Assembly (NCBI GenBank): GCA_964632945.1
Contig: CAZWCX010000022.1
Location: 1-64,000, forward strand
Reading direction: 5' to 3'
Length of the DNA: 64,000 nt
Source: CAZWCX01 sp964632945
GTDB taxonomy: Bacteria; Planctomycetota; MHYJ01; WSZJ01; CAZWCX01
Of this stretch, positions 41,301-48,509 are shown piece by piece. The translations under genes and the position numbers were made by a program. Position 1 is the first letter of the stretch. Each line of letters begins with the position of its first letter. Below the pieces are notes generated by a model. The model made no database searches. It was not told the DNA's origin and saw only the letters and a program-made list of their open reading frames with translations.

Positions 41301-42936
41301 GGGCGGGGCGGCGCCGCACCCAGCGCACCGCGCGTTCGCTCCAGGTTTCCCGGCGGGCCAGAATCGCCTCCCCGCGCAGGAAGCGCGCCAGGTCGTCCGT
41401 CAACTCGCGCGCCGTCGGGTAGCGGGCGGCCGGTTCCTTGTGCATGGCCTTGAGGCAGATCGTCTCCAGATCGGGCGGCACCCGGGGGGCGCGCTTGCGC
41501 GGGGCAACCGGATCGTCCCGCAGCGCCTTGGCCATCACCTCGGCCGCGGTCTCCCCCTCGAAGGGAAGCCGCTCGGTCATGAGCTCGTAGAGCATGACTC
41601 CGAGAGCATAGACGTCGACCGGCGGACCGAAGAGGTGGATCTGCCCCCGGATCTGCTCCGGCGGCATGTATCCCGGCGTTCCCATCACCTGTCCGGTGAC
41701 GGTGAGCTTCGTCTCTCCGGTTCGGCGCGCCAGGCCGAAGTCCATCACCTTGAGGCCGCCGCCGTCCTCGAGGAGCACGTTGGCGGGCTTGAGATCCCGG
41801 TGGATCACGCCGCGGGAGTGCGCGAAGGCGATGGCCTCGGCGAGATCATGGAGAATCTGCACGCGTTCCCGCAGGGTGGGGAAGCGTCCGCGTCCCAGCG
41901 CCGAGTCGAGCGTGGCTCCCCGCACGAAGGCCATGGCGAAGTAGGGAGTCCCCTCCATCACCCCGACGTCATAGATCGGCACGATGGCGGGGTGCTGAAG
42001 AGTGGCGGCGGTGCGGGCCTCCCGCAGGAGGCGGTCGACCGCCTCCCGGTCGGCGTGGTCCGCCGCGTGCAGGGTCTTGAGGGCCACTTCGCGCTTCAGG
42101 TCCACATCGACCGCGCGGTAGACGATGCCCATGCCGCCGCGACCGACTTCGGCGTAGAGTTGGTACTTGCCGATCCGTCGCCCCAGGGGGAGGGGAAGCG
42201 CGCCTTCGGAGGGGCCGGCGGGGGGCGTCGCAGGGGCGAATCCGTCGTCCAGTACCGTGTCCCCCGGCGCCGCCGGGGGGGATCCGGCGACGCGCATCGT
42301 GTCGGCCGATCCGCGGGCCGGATCGCGGACGGTGGCGGTTGATTCGGGCGGCTCCGCGGGACCGAAGGCCGGATCGCGCACGGTCGCCGGTTCGCCCATC
42401 CAGGCGGCCGGGCCGCGGTTCCCGTCACGGAGCGTCACCGCGTCCCCGGGCGGTTTCGCGCCGGGGCCGTGACCGGCATCGTACCGAGAGGCGGCCGGCC
42501 CGGAATTCGGGTCCGAGCCCCGAACGGCGGGGGTGTGATGCGTGACGAGCGCCGTCGGGGAGGTGGGAAAAGACGGGGATTCGGACGGGTGAGGCCGCGG
42601 ATCCGCCGATTCGACGCCTTGGGCGCCCTCGCGGAGTCCGGCCAGGATCCCCGGGAGATCGGCCGAACCGCTCTCCCGCAGTCGGCAGGCCTCCTGCCAC
42701 GCGGACACGAAGTTTGGAATCCGGACGTCGAGCGCGCCCAACGCGACCGCGTGTTCCGCCAGCAGGTCGCGCACCTGGTCGGGCCGGAGCAGTCCGCTCT
42801 CCACCCAGACGAGACCCGCCGTGGGCGAATCGCTTCCCTCCGTCCGCGTCGCCAGGAATTCACGGACGCGGGCGGGCGAAATCCATCCTCGCTCCACGGC
42901 GAGGGTGGCGATGACGGCGTCCAGGGTGCGGGTCAT
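38317..42936 (-). CDS. Very large membrane Ser/Thr kinase with extended TPR array
   Basis: The product has 1539 residues. Residues 1-90 hold two short helical GspE-N-like modules (ERGWISPARVREFLAT, ESGLLRPDQVRDLLAEH). A Pro-rich linker to about 250 repeats the element ATVRDPA. The kinase domain (about 256-525) has GRGGMGIVYRAVD, EVALKTLH, VIHRDLKPANVLLED, VMDFGLARR and GTPGYMPPEQI. A membrane helix (LAGAAALALIGFGVAGAM) follows near 560. The remaining 950 residues are helical TPR-type repeats, several with the phrase ALELRPDD or its variants (LRLEPKSIEIRIRRGEL, ALALRPNDVDAWSERG). These would lie outside and bind protein ligands. GAGG precedes the ATG. This architecture is typical of Planctomycetes. 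Confidence 0.93.
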   Translation of the reverse strand: MTRTLDAVIATLAVERGWISPARVREFLATRTEGSDSPTAGLVWVESGLLRPDQVRDLLAEHAVALGALDVRIPNFVSAWQEACRLRESGSADLPGILAGLREGAQGVESADPRPHPSESPSFPTSPTALVTHHTPAVRGSDPNSGPAASRYDAGHGPGAKPPGDAVTLRDGNRGPAAWMGEPATVRDPAFGPAEPPESTATVRDPARGSADTMRVAGSPPAAPGDTVLDDGFAPATPPAGPSEGALPLPLGRRIGKYQLYAEVGRGGMGIVYRAVDVDLKREVALKTLHAADHADREAVDRLLREARTAATLQHPAIVPIYDVGVMEGTPYFAMAFVRGATLDSALGRGRFPTLRERVQILHDLAEAIAFAHSRGVIHRDLKPANVLLEDGGGLKVMDFGLARRTGETKLTVTGQVMGTPGYMPPEQIRGQIHLFGPPVDVYALGVMLYELMTERLPFEGETAAEVMAKALRDDPVAPRKRAPRVPPDLETICLKAMHKEPAARYPTARELTDDLARFLRGEAILARRETWSERAVRWVRRRPALAGAAALALIGFGVAGAMAARAEQSARDSARAEQERLALARKVMVELRERAGLYHDAALELRRAGAPVRTAEKYLGLLRSGVEEAERLDPATGEPRYHLGRLLRALDRFAEADAEQACALDRQPDLLAARYERAVLASARLAERVDELRTAWSREEGLRLTRLGALQSAELAAAHARARPADAQLIESDPAGRQILAALLGELDVLEQSLDTAGASPGGSPLAGPVLTPAMVDCARGLVAMHSGEPDGKARARDLLEGALRADDRLEEAYAALAQLDLAEGNPEAASSVFVRATEVDRGHAVFWRRLAEVCSLLGGREEAAGRDPRPQWDQGVSAATRSLELRPDDAHALRLRGQLHGRAGLWEHYHGGDPTPRYRDACRDLDAAVAARPDDRLARIDRAILRENQGLYIHECHQDPIPVWESALADSEHLIRLDPDFSEGWRLRASIRTNIGKRKERHGGDGTTTLSAALEDYDRALAISPHDSLIWLGRGEARGTLGVFVGRRHRDPGPDYAAAAADLAEALRLEPKSIEIRIRRGELETNRAVRAARSGGNPLPHLEAALADLEEAKTQNATYRDTAISLGRLLGNWGEIEMERGVDPDPRLTDALREIDAALALRPNDVDAWSERGKILRRRALWRERHREEIGPLLEQAIAAAERILETDPADPRGWVLRGTSLSQQAGDALRRGRDPGAVLDRAVADLRRAAEIGGEEEAHWRSLGISLRFQGERRAARGEDPEPVWAEAEAAFERGMRAAPDAVGCVEQRGRLRCVRADRAARLGGQAMPWLDAAIADFTRVVESPAAGATAWRARGQAHLLRAAHLGPRPEGAAATAAALADLTRALELAPGDPESFELRAVTHQNHGVARTHRGEDGLASFAAAAADFGAAAAGRPKDAGIHKSHGAALAQTAFLSLERGRRVDAELAAAEAAFTRALELGGPDWECHWRRGIVRLVREDADGAVVDLEAAGSLAPEQGELWREALEAARAAQGR

Positions 42937-42961
42937 GCGGAACCTCGGTGACGACAAGAGG

Positions 42962-42989
42962 ATTATACGGGAGCAAGCGACGGCCGCAA
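42962..42989 (-). promoter_or_regulatory. Predicted promoter of the TPR-kinase gene
   Basis: On the minus strand TTGCGG (42984-42989) and a consensus TATAAT (42962-42967) are spaced 16 bp, 25 nt upstream of the ATG. Confidence 0.5.
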
Positions 42990-43097
42990 TCTCCGCGTTG
43001 GTACACGCCGGAGGCTTCGGGAGCCCCGGGAGACGGCCGACCTTGTCGGGACCGGAGATCCGGGTCGGCCGGCCGCGAACGGGGCGATCGGGAGCCT

Positions 43098-43126
43098 TTG
43101 CAGAGCGAGGCCCCACGGGGTAGAAT
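43098..43126 (+). promoter_or_regulatory. Predicted promoter of the SDR gene
   Basis: TTGCAG (43098-43103) and TAGAAT (43121-43126) are spaced 17 bp, 23 nt upstream of the SDR start and divergent from the TPR-kinase promoter. Confidence 0.55.
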
Positions 43127-43149
43127 CCTCGCGTAGTGGAGGTCCCGCG

Positions 43150-43941
43150 ATGTCCGAACCCCCGGGCCGACCGGCCGCGCTCATTACGGGCGCTTCCTCC
43201 GGAATCGGCGAGATTTACGCCCGCCGCCTGGCCTCGCGCGGTCACGACCTCGCGCTCGTCGCCCGCCGCCAGGACCGACTGGACCGGCTCGCCGGGGAAG
43301 TGCGCGAGGCGCACCGCGTGCGCACGCTCGTCGTTGCGGCCGACCTGGCCCGCGCGGGGGCCTGCATCGAGGTCCACCGCCGGACCACCGAGGCCGGGTG
43401 GACGGTGGGTCTCCTGATCAACAACGCCGGTTACGGGAACTATGGGAAGTTTGCGGCCAGCGATCCCGAGCGGGAACTGGGGCAGATCGACCTGAACGTG
43501 AGGGCCCTGGTGGAACTGACCCGGCTCTATGTCCCGGACATGCTGGCGCGGCGGGACGGGATCGTGGTCCAGGTCGGCTCCGTCGCCGGCTTCATGCCGA
43601 TTCCGTACCTGTCCACCTATGCCGCCACCAAGGCATTCGTGCTCTCGTTCGCCGAGGCCCTGAACGTGGAACTCGAGGGTACCGGCGTCCACGTCATGGC
43701 CGTCTGCCCCGGCGGCACGCGGACCGAGTGGCAGGAGATGGCGGGAATCGAAAGCAGCCACGGCAAAGGGATGACCGCGGAGCAGGTCGTGGACCTGGCG
43801 CTCGCGGACATGGACGCGAAGAAGCGCGTGAGCGTGACCGGCTTCGGCAACCGCGTGGCCGCCTTCCTCGGCGGGTTGTTTCCGCGCGGGTTCGTTGCGC
43901 GCCGGACGCGCGCCCTGTTCGAGGGACGGGCCCGTCGATGA
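43150..43941 (+). CDS. Short-chain dehydrogenase/reductase (SDR)
   Basis: The product has 263 residues and is a classical SDR: cofactor loop TGASSGIGEIYARRLA, NNAGYGNYGKF, catalytic Ser in VVQVGSVAGFMPIPY, with YAATKAFVLSF giving the Tyr-x-x-x-Lys. The group resembles DltE/YqjQ-like oxidoreductases. The C-terminal 40 residues, with LGGLFPRGFVARRTRALFEG, suggest membrane association through a basic amphipathic segment, common in this group. GGAGG precedes the ATG. Its TGA overlaps the ATG of the next gene (ATGA), so the two are translationally coupled. Substrate unknown. Confidence 0.93.
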   Translation: MSEPPGRPAALITGASSGIGEIYARRLASRGHDLALVARRQDRLDRLAGEVREAHRVRTLVVAADLARAGACIEVHRRTTEAGWTVGLLINNAGYGNYGKFAASDPERELGQIDLNVRALVELTRLYVPDMLARRDGIVVQVGSVAGFMPIPYLSTYAATKAFVLSFAEALNVELEGTGVHVMAVCPGGTRTEWQEMAGIESSHGKGMTAEQVVDLALADMDAKKRVSVTGFGNRVAAFLGGLFPRGFVARRTRALFEGRARR

Positions 43942-44324
43942 GCGCCTTCTTCCGCGTGCACCTGAACCTGTCCCATGCCTGCACGATTGCCGGACGGCTG
44001 GAAAACCTCCTCGTCCGCCGGATCGACCCGCTCGACCGTGCGCATCAGGAGATGATGGGCGTGCTCGGCCGGATCATCGAACTCCTGCACCCATTCGCGG
44101 AGTCGGAGGAAATGCCCGAGCGCGAGCAGGTGGTCGGAATCGTCGAGGAATCGGCCAACCTGGGGAGGGCGCTCGTCGATGCGATCGAGCGCCTGAACCT
44201 GGGCGACGACCGGGTGGGGCAGTGGGTGCGCAACTACTTCGAGTGCCTCGAACTCGGCGAGGAGGGCGCGCGGCTGTCGTTGCGCGCGGGAGAGAATCCG
44301 GACTCGGCGCTGCGTCCCACCTGA
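43938..44324 (+). CDS. Small helical protein coupled to the SDR gene
   Basis: The product has 128 residues, beginning inside the SDR stop (ATGA overlap). It is predicted mostly helical with alternating charge: CTIAGRLENLLVRRID, DRAHQEMMGVLGRIIELL, REQVVGIVEESANLGRALVD, VGQWVRNYFECLELGEEGA. No signal peptide, membrane helix or Cys motif is seen. The 3' end coincides with the start of the second copy of the dispersed repeat. I do not recognise a family; coupling suggests a role with the SDR. Confidence 0.75.
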   Translation: MSAFFRVHLNLSHACTIAGRLENLLVRRIDPLDRAHQEMMGVLGRIIELLHPFAESEEMPEREQVVGIVEESANLGRALVDAIERLNLGDDRVGQWVRNYFECLELGEEGARLSLRAGENPDSALRPT

Positions 44325-44373
44325 GTGGGGCTTCCACCTTGATCTCCTGGGTTGGTCCGGTCGCTCTTCGCGC
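44323..44373 (+). repeat. Dispersed 47-bp repeat, copy 2 (diverged)
   Basis: This copy matches the other two with about six substitutions over the 47-bp core and continues into the shared extension TTCGCGC. It begins within the stop codon of the small helical gene, in the same orientation. The changes disrupt part of the CAACCT/AGGTTG pairing seen in the other copies. A GC hairpin CGCGGG-CGGT-CCCGCG follows at 44427-44442, 85 bp before the hydrolase ATG. Confidence 0.8.
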
Positions 44374-44478
44374 GGGGAACGGCGCGCGCGGAGGGCGAGG
44401 CCGGACGGCGGGGGAGGGCGAGACCTCGCGGGCGGTCCCGCGGCTCGTGCGGGCGCGTACAACGACGGGGAGGGCGGC

Positions 44479-45330
44479 ATGGCGGACCTGCGCGTGTCGG
44501 AAGGGGTGTTTCCGTCGCGGGACGGGCTGAAGCTCTTCGGGCGGGACGTGCTCCCCCCGGGGGACGCGGCGATCCGCGCGCACGTCGCGGTCGTGCACGG
44601 GTACTCGGACCACCTCGGCCGGTACGAAGCCGTGTTCGAGAAACTCGCCGGTTCCGGGCTGGCGGTCCACGCGTTCGACTATCGCGGCCACGGCAGGGCG
44701 GAGGGCCGGCGCGGCCATTGCGACTCCTTCCGCCAGTTTCACGACGACCTCGACGCGTTCCTGGCGCGCGTCCGTCCGCAATCGTCGGGCCGACCGCTGT
44801 TCCTGCTCTCTCACAGCCATGGCGGGCTGATGGTCTTGAGCTGGGCGATCGCGCGCGGGGCGGACGGCATCGCCGGCGCGGTCTTCAGCGCGCCGTTTCT
44901 GCGTCTCGCCTTTCAGCCGCCGCGCCTGAAACTGTGGGCGGCGAGAATCCTCGAACGCGTCCTGCCCGCCTTTCCTCTCGGCAACGAGTTGCAGGTCACA
45001 CAGCTGACGCGCGATCCCGAATGGCAACGCCGGACGGAAGCCGATCCGCTCTACGGACACGTGACGACACCGCGCTGGTTTGCCCAGGCCCTCGCCACCC
45101 AGGACGAGGTGCTCCGGCGCGCCGCCGAATTCCGGCTGCCCGCGCTTTTCCTGCACGGTACCGCCGACCCGATCGCGGACCCGGACGCCACCCGGCAGCT
45201 GGTCGATGCCCTGGGATCCACCGACAAGAAACTGTCCTGCTACGACGGGTTTCTGCACGAGATCCTCAACGAAGTCGGGAAGGAGCGGGTGCGGGCGGAG
45301 ATCCTGGACTGGATCCTGGCGAGGGCGTAG
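44479..45330 (+). CDS. Alpha/beta hydrolase (monoacylglycerol-lipase-like)
   Basis: The product has 283 residues of the serine aminopeptidase S33/lysophospholipase group. VAVVHGYSDHLGRYEAV includes the oxyanion His-Gly, VHAFDYRGHGRAEG follows, and the nucleophile elbow is LLSHSHGGLM (Ser in S-H-S-H-G). The acid is in LHGTADPIADPDA and the catalytic His in GFLHEILNE. The nucleophile loop SHSHG, in place of GHSMG, is a variation seen in some of these. It probably hydrolyses lipid or acyl esters in the cytosol. The ribosome site GGGAGGG is at the expected position. It lies just after repeat copy 2. Confidence 0.92.
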   Translation: MADLRVSEGVFPSRDGLKLFGRDVLPPGDAAIRAHVAVVHGYSDHLGRYEAVFEKLAGSGLAVHAFDYRGHGRAEGRRGHCDSFRQFHDDLDAFLARVRPQSSGRPLFLLSHSHGGLMVLSWAIARGADGIAGAVFSAPFLRLAFQPPRLKLWAARILERVLPAFPLGNELQVTQLTRDPEWQRRTEADPLYGHVTTPRWFAQALATQDEVLRRAAEFRLPALFLHGTADPIADPDATRQLVDALGSTDKKLSCYDGFLHEILNEVGKERVRAEILDWILARA

Positions 45331-45602
45331 GCGGGGGACATTATTGTCGGATTCCGCCAATGCTGTCGGGGACGCATCCTCCGGCGCGCATCCTCGACGG
45401 CGGGAGACCCCGAATTCGCGAATGCGCGAGTGTCGAATCCCTGCTCTGCAAGATTCATACCGCAGGGCGCTTCGAACAGGACGAACGAATCAAATCCAAG
45501 TCCGGTCAGGGCAGGATTCGGAGGTTGGCCACGACCACCGGCCGCGGCATGAATTCTGCGGTTGTCCATCGTGAGTTCGGTCCCTGGCGGATTGGATGTG
45601 AG

Positions 45603-46481
45603 ATGGAAAGAACCCGGGCTTCGGACCCCTCCCCCGGGGACGGGCGGACCTTCGGCCCCTATGTACTCCTGGAACGGGTCGGAGAGGGCGTTTCCTCGGT
45701 CGTGTTCCGCGCGCGCCGCGAGGGATTGGAGCGGGACGTCGCGCTCAAGGTATCGCGGCCCGATCTCGATCTCGAGGCGGCCCTGGAAGTCCTGAACCGG
45801 GAAGCCGCGCTCGCAGGCCTGTTGCAGGGACCGCACAGCATCACGGTACACGAAGTCGGCGTCCACGGGCGACATGCGTTTCTGGCCATGGACCTGATCG
45901 AAGGGACCACCTTCGAACGCTACCTGATGGAATTGCCCGAAGGGGCGCGGAAGGAGCCCGTGAGGGTGGTGCGGGCGCTATTGCCGGCGCTGCGGGCCCT
46001 GGGTCGCGGGCACCGGGCCGGCGTCATCCACCGCGACGTCAAGCCGAGCAACCTGCTGGTCGATCGCGGGGAGAGCGCGCACCTGACCGACTTCGGAATC
46101 GCGATGCGACTCGGGGAGGGGGAGCCGACGCCCGAGCGGGCCTCCGAGGGGACGCCCGCCTTCATGTCGCCGGAGCAGGCCTGGGGGGAGCCGCACAAGC
46201 TGGGTCCGGCATCGGATGTCTACAGCGTGGGGCTGCTCCTCTACACCGCGTTTGCCGGCCGCCCTCCCTGTGACGACCCCGGGTTCTACATGATGTTGCG
46301 GAAGGAAATGGGCGTGGATCCGGATCCGTTGACCTGGCACTGGCCGGAGGCGCCGTCGGCGCTGGTGCACATCATCGACAAGGCGACGCGGATCCAGCCG
46401 CTCGAACGGTTTGCGAACGCCGACCAACTGGCGGATGAGCTGGAGCGCTGGGCGCGATCGGCCGAGGAGAGCGTGGGATGA
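45603..46481 (+). CDS. Ser/Thr protein kinase, soluble
   Basis: The product has 292 residues, nearly all kinase domain: GEGVSSVVFRARREG for the glycine loop, DVALKVSRPD, VIHRDVKPSNLLVDRG, LTDFGIAMRLGEG and GTPAFMSPEQAW. There is no membrane helix or extra domain, unlike most other kinases here, so it may be regulated by protein partners or act as a downstream kinase. An upstream in-frame ATG at 45549 would add 18 residues but lacks a ribosome site, so 45603 was chosen. The convergent CRTAC1-like gene ends 111 bp downstream. Confidence 0.92.
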   Translation: MERTRASDPSPGDGRTFGPYVLLERVGEGVSSVVFRARREGLERDVALKVSRPDLDLEAALEVLNREAALAGLLQGPHSITVHEVGVHGRHAFLAMDLIEGTTFERYLMELPEGARKEPVRVVRALLPALRALGRGHRAGVIHRDVKPSNLLVDRGESAHLTDFGIAMRLGEGEPTPERASEGTPAFMSPEQAWGEPHKLGPASDVYSVGLLLYTAFAGRPPCDDPGFYMMLRKEMGVDPDPLTWHWPEAPSALVHIIDKATRIQPLERFANADQLADELERWARSAEESVG

Positions 46482-46592
46482 GGACGGGGAACGGCATGCC
46501 GGGGTCGGCCGCGCGGAAGGCGGTCGATCCGATCCTCCTGGGACTCGCCTGGCGCGAATCGGCCGGGCACGCGATCCCCCTCGCCTCCCGGG

Positions 46593-48485
46593 CTATCTTC
46601 CGGGCTTCGACATCTCCTGCTTCAGCCACTCGATCCCTTCCCTGGCGCCCGGGTACTGCGGATTGAGGCTCAAGACCTTCTGAAACGCCTCCATCGCCTC
46701 GGCGTGCCGACCCATCACGCCCAGGGACGCCCCCAGGTAGTAGTGCGTTTCCGGCTGATCCGGGGCGAATTTCACCGCCAGCTTGAGGTGGGTCAACCCC
46801 TCGTCGAGCCGTTTCTTGCGCGACAGCAGGATGCCGATCCACATGTGCGCCTCGGAGTGGTCGACGGCCAGTTCCACGACCTTGCGGTAGGCGGCGATCG
46901 CCCGATCCGCCTCCCCCTTGTCGCGGTACAGGGTGCCCAGGTTGAAGTGCGCCTCCGCGGAGTTCGGCGCCAGTTCACGCGACTTGAGGAAGTGTTGCTC
47001 GGCTTGGGCATGGTCGCGCCGGATGAGGAAGAGCATGCCCAAGTGCTCGTGGAGCAGGGGCTCCTTCGGGTCCACGGACAATCCGCGTCGCAGCATCTCC
47101 ATCGCCTGCTCGGTCTTCTGCTGGGCCGCGAGGACGGCGCCCATGCCGAGGAGGATCAGAGGATCTTTGGGATCGCCGGCGAGGGCCTCTTCGTAGAAGC
47201 GCAGGGCCTGGTCGAGTTCCCCGTCCACGTAGAGTTTGTCGGCGAGGGGGCGAATCGGCGTGATCAGCCGGGGCCGGTGCCAGCGACCCGGAAAGGGCAG
47301 GGAGTGCGCCATCCGCTGCGCGTCGTCGTCGTCCAGGTGATTCACGTCGTCGAGGAGGATGTCCACCTCCACCGGGCCGTGGTAGACGGCGGCGATGCGA
47401 CCCGCGCGGTCGAGCAGCAGACTGGTGGGTAGCACCAGCGCGCGCAATCGACCGTTCAGCTGATTGACGACCGCCTCGAGACGGTCGACGGCCTCGGAGC
47501 GAGCGAAGCCGCTGGGAAACGGAAACGCGATGTCGCGCAAGAAGCGACGCGCGCGCTCCAGGTCGTTGCCCTTCATCTCCCGGGCGGCCTCGATGTTGAG
47601 GGCGAGGATCTCTACGCCTGCTGCGCGCAGGCGATCGGCGTGTTTCGTGAAGTCGCGCAACTCGGCGTTGCAGGCCCGGCAGCCGCTGCCCCAGAGGTTG
47701 ATCAGGCGGACCTTGCCCTGGTTGAGGCGGGCGTCGGCGCGGCGTCCATCCGAGGTCTCGTAGGGCAGGTCGGGGGTCGGCACCCGCGCGGCCAGAAAGC
47801 CGCGCGACGAGGAGGATTCCCGCGGCGGGTGGAGCGGGGAGGCCGCCAGGTTCACCGACCGCGCCGGCGCTATCCACGGCTCGGCCTTTCCGGATCCCTG
47901 GACGACGGTCCAGCGGGCGTTGGGTCGGATGCCGGCGATCGCCTCCGCGGCGGCGGCGCCCGGCCAACGCACGGCGACTTTCGTGATCGCGGCGCCCTGG
48001 GGCAGGCCGACGTGCACCCACTTGCTCGACTGCGCCAGGTACCCCTCGCCCGCCCGGACGGCCCGCACGAGCGGAGGCAGGGGTTGTCCGCGTCCGTCGA
48101 CCGCATGCACCGTCACCCGCGCCCCCACCGCGTCCCGATTGCCCCCGGTCCCCTGCAGCCGCAAGGCCACATATCCGTTACCGGACGGGATGTCGTTGCG
48201 CATTACGCGCAGGCAGGGTCCCGACCGGTTGGCGATCCAGAAATCGAGGTCCCCGTCCTGGTCCCAGTCGACGACCCCCAGGGCCCGCGCGTCATCGTCG
48301 AAATCGAGTCCGCTCACCGCGGAGACGTCGGCGAATCGGGGTGCGCCGGTATTGAGGAAACAGACGTTGCGCTCGTGGCCGCTGAAGGAACGGCCGCCGA
48401 GCAACATCGAGTACCCCTGCATGATCTGGGTCGAAGCGCCGGCGGTGGGGACGTCTTCCAGGGATTGGGTCTTGCGTTGCGACAA
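46593..48485 (-). CDS. C-terminal part of a TGA-interrupted CRTAC1-like protein: FG-GAP, ASPIC/UnbV, redoxin, TPR
   Basis: Read alone from the TTG at 48485, it gives 630 residues, but no start has a proper ribosome site. In frame, across a single TGA (48507-48509), it continues the gene at 48507-50996. Domains: one FG-GAP repeat (VVDWDQDGDLDFWIANRSG), an ASPIC/UnbV region (GNRDAVGARVTVHAVDG, HVGLPQGAAITKVAVRWPG), a redoxin/TlpA domain with LINLWGSGCRACNAELR (CxxC), then TPRs (LGMGAVLAAQQKTEQAM, AHFNLGTLYRDKGEADRAI). This order matches single-chain proteins in Planctomycetes as I recall them, so the split is abnormal: recoding, mutation or error. The ORF ends with TAG. See the SECIS-like feature. 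Confidence 0.8.
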   Translation of the reverse strand: MSQRKTQSLEDVPTAGASTQIMQGYSMLLGGRSFSGHERNVCFLNTGAPRFADVSAVSGLDFDDDARALGVVDWDQDGDLDFWIANRSGPCLRVMRNDIPSGNGYVALRLQGTGGNRDAVGARVTVHAVDGRGQPLPPLVRAVRAGEGYLAQSSKWVHVGLPQGAAITKVAVRWPGAAAAEAIAGIRPNARWTVVQGSGKAEPWIAPARSVNLAASPLHPPRESSSSRGFLAARVPTPDLPYETSDGRRADARLNQGKVRLINLWGSGCRACNAELRDFTKHADRLRAAGVEILALNIEAAREMKGNDLERARRFLRDIAFPFPSGFARSEAVDRLEAVVNQLNGRLRALVLPTSLLLDRAGRIAAVYHGPVEVDILLDDVNHLDDDDAQRMAHSLPFPGRWHRPRLITPIRPLADKLYVDGELDQALRFYEEALAGDPKDPLILLGMGAVLAAQQKTEQAMEMLRRGLSVDPKEPLLHEHLGMLFLIRRDHAQAEQHFLKSRELAPNSAEAHFNLGTLYRDKGEADRAIAAYRKVVELAVDHSEAHMWIGILLSRKKRLDEGLTHLKLAVKFAPDQPETHYYLGASLGVMGRHAEAMEAFQKVLSLNPQYPGAREGIEWLKQEMSKPGR

Positions 48486-48509
48486 ACCTTGCCGCCAGAA
48501 GTAGCTTCA
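48479..48509 (-). promoter_or_regulatory. In-frame TGA with SECIS-like hairpin
   Basis: The TGA (48507-48509, minus strand) lies in the continuous frame ...EDPADL-stop-SYFWRQG.... After 11 nt comes a stem GCGGCA pairing with TGTCGC (one G-U pair), 48479-48495, with the loop AGGTT whose first base is 18 nt after the TGA. Bacterial SECIS elements are reported to have an apical loop about 16-37 nt from the UGA with a G among the first two loop bases; this fits. If the loop A-U pair closes, the loop is GGU, resembling the E. coli GGUCU. Whether SelB binds is untested. Confidence 0.5.

Noticed and set aside
38287..42342. Plus-strand ORF of 1351 codons opposite the TPR-kinase gene.
   Set aside because: It is an antisense shadow with no domain, despite its length.
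44427..44442. Hairpin after repeat copy 2 as part of the repeat itself.
   Set aside because: The hairpins after copies 2 and 3 differ in sequence, and copy 1 lies at the window edge, so they are not treated as part of the core.
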